Source of the DNA: Bifidobacterium apousia
GTDB lineage: Bacteria > Actinomycetota > Actinomycetes > Actinomycetales > Bifidobacteriaceae
Assembly: GCF_007559275.1 (NCBI RefSeq)
Contig: NZ_VMHK01000007.1
Span: forward strand, 48,675 to 112,674
DNA length: 64,000 nt
Reading direction: 5' to 3'
Position 1 is the stretch's first letter. Each line of letters starts with the position of its first letter. The notes under the pieces are model-generated. The model worked only from the letters and a program-made list of their open reading frames with translations, had not been told where the DNA came from and did not search any database. Of the stretch, positions 63,504 to 64,000 are shown piece by piece. The position numbers and the translations under genes are program-made.

Positions 63504-64000
63504 AGTGCCGAGCCCTTTTCACTATCTCATGAGTTAGTCATGGGGGCTGCAGCACATGTACGCGTCCAGTTATTCCGCAAGTGGTTGGACTCTGCGGTGG
63601 CGGTCATGTGCTGTTTGGCAGCCTCCTGGACCTTCGAAATCCCAGGAATATTGTCAACCTGCATATAGCAACGACCCAAAACGCTGTGTGCATGACTATC
63701 GCCGGTCATGATGCCCGATTGCCCGTGGTGACGACTCTGCCTTGCTTAGGGGGTAGCTTTGCCAAAACACAATTGCAAGAGTCGAAAAACCATGGCTTTT
63801 TCACAGATCGCCCACAGTCAATGATGGCAGTTTGACTGTGCCAACACAGTCATTGGCAATGATTCAGACATGTATCGGCTGTTGCTGAGCATAAGGAAAG
63901 AAGAGAGCGATCTGGGGGCTATAGGAACTAAACGCGTTGTTTATGTTGGGGGTTTGGCCTTGTGGCTGTAAGCGTGTTGGGTGGTTGTTAATAGGTCGGG
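63504..64000. other. Non-coding end of window with inverted and direct repeats
   Basis: About 500 bases, more AT-rich than average toward the end, hold no convincing gene. An 84-codon open frame at 63581-63835 has no ribosome site or family features. TGACTGTG-CCAA-CACAGTCA (63833-63852) is a perfect 8-bp inverted repeat, and another CACAGTCA lies at 63813-63820. It could be the control region of a gene beyond the edge. Confidence 0.5.
63833..63852. promoter_or_regulatory. Perfect inverted repeat with CACAGTCA half-sites
   Basis: TGACTGTG and CACAGTCA with a CCAA centre form an 8-bp perfect inverted repeat, with a third copy of the half-site 20 bases upstream (63813-63820). Candidate operator or hairpin. 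Confidence 0.45.

Noticed and set aside
63581..63835. 84-codon open frame near the window end
   Set aside because: No ribosome site, no recognisable family and it overlaps the repeat cluster; left uncalled.
1..64000. Prophage, transposase or rRNA genes
   Set aside because: None was found by reading the proteins and the non-coding gaps; vsr alone is not evidence of a mobile element.

Overview
The window is a GC-rich actinobacterial chromosome segment, almost certainly from Bifidobacterium. The main evidence is a four-gene sugar ABC operon with the layout of the bifidobacterial fructose system fruEKFG, a pyruvate formate-lyase pair (pflB, pflA), the actinobacterial mtrA-mtrB-lpqB operon, and tandem clpP1-clpP2 followed by clpX. 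The species cannot be fixed from sequence reading alone. No phage, insertion sequence, rRNA or CRISPR array was seen. Most genes are intact, core-like and tightly packed, with many 1-8 bp start/stop overlaps.

Layout. 1-7166: the end of a glutamate-type ABC transporter (binding protein, two permeases), a large DExH helicase, and a convergent second amino-acid ABC system made of an ATPase and a binding-protein/permease fusion. 7410-11855: RarA, an MFS carrier, a MarR regulator and a HAD phosphatase. 11976-16068: mtrA-mtrB-lpqB. 16250-20996: fruEKFG, with an internal terminator after fruE and a strong bidirectional terminator at the end. 21076-24214 (minus): Gfo/Idh/MocA oxidoreductase, a solitary Vsr endonuclease, cyclophilin, YccF and a TetR regulator. 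The TetR gene is divergent from a DHA2-type MFS exporter (24403-26097) whose promoter carries a clear inverted repeat over the -10. 26180-31699: nadE, a small conserved protein, then pflB and pflA behind a TGTGA-N6-TCACG site. 32068-40464: RNase D, trigger factor, clpP1, clpP2, clpX, nadK and recN. 40921-43020: a YtrA-type GntR regulator with an ABC transporter. 43038-53483: thrC, glyA, proA, a conserved protein of unknown function, nadD, prs, tRNA-Gln, a HAD-IIA phosphatase, glmU, rsfS and a histidine phosphatase. 53558-55698: a membrane protein and glycerol dehydrogenase gldA, the latter behind a second TGTGA-N6-TCACT site.

55791-63503 is the most accessory-looking part. It is a divergent locus with a PfkB-type sugar/nucleoside kinase, an NCS1 permease and an ADP-ribosylglycohydrolase on the minus strand. 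On the plus strand are an MHS-type MFS carrier, a LacI repressor and a nucleoside hydrolase with an unusual N-terminal motif. The divergent AT-rich control region (59365-59900) holds a perfect 12-bp palindrome CTACGCGCGTAG and a near copy 61 bp downstream, a plausible paired LacI operator. Together these genes suggest a regulated system for scavenging nucleosides or ADP-ribose-like compounds. This is inferred from gene content and is the best candidate for something undescribed. The last 500 bases carry no convincing gene but hold a cluster of three CACAGTCA half-sites.

Regulation visible in the sequence: candidate operators for TetR, LacI and a CRP/GlxR- or Rex-like factor, and hairpins after fruE and pflB that would lower expression of downstream genes relative to the first gene.
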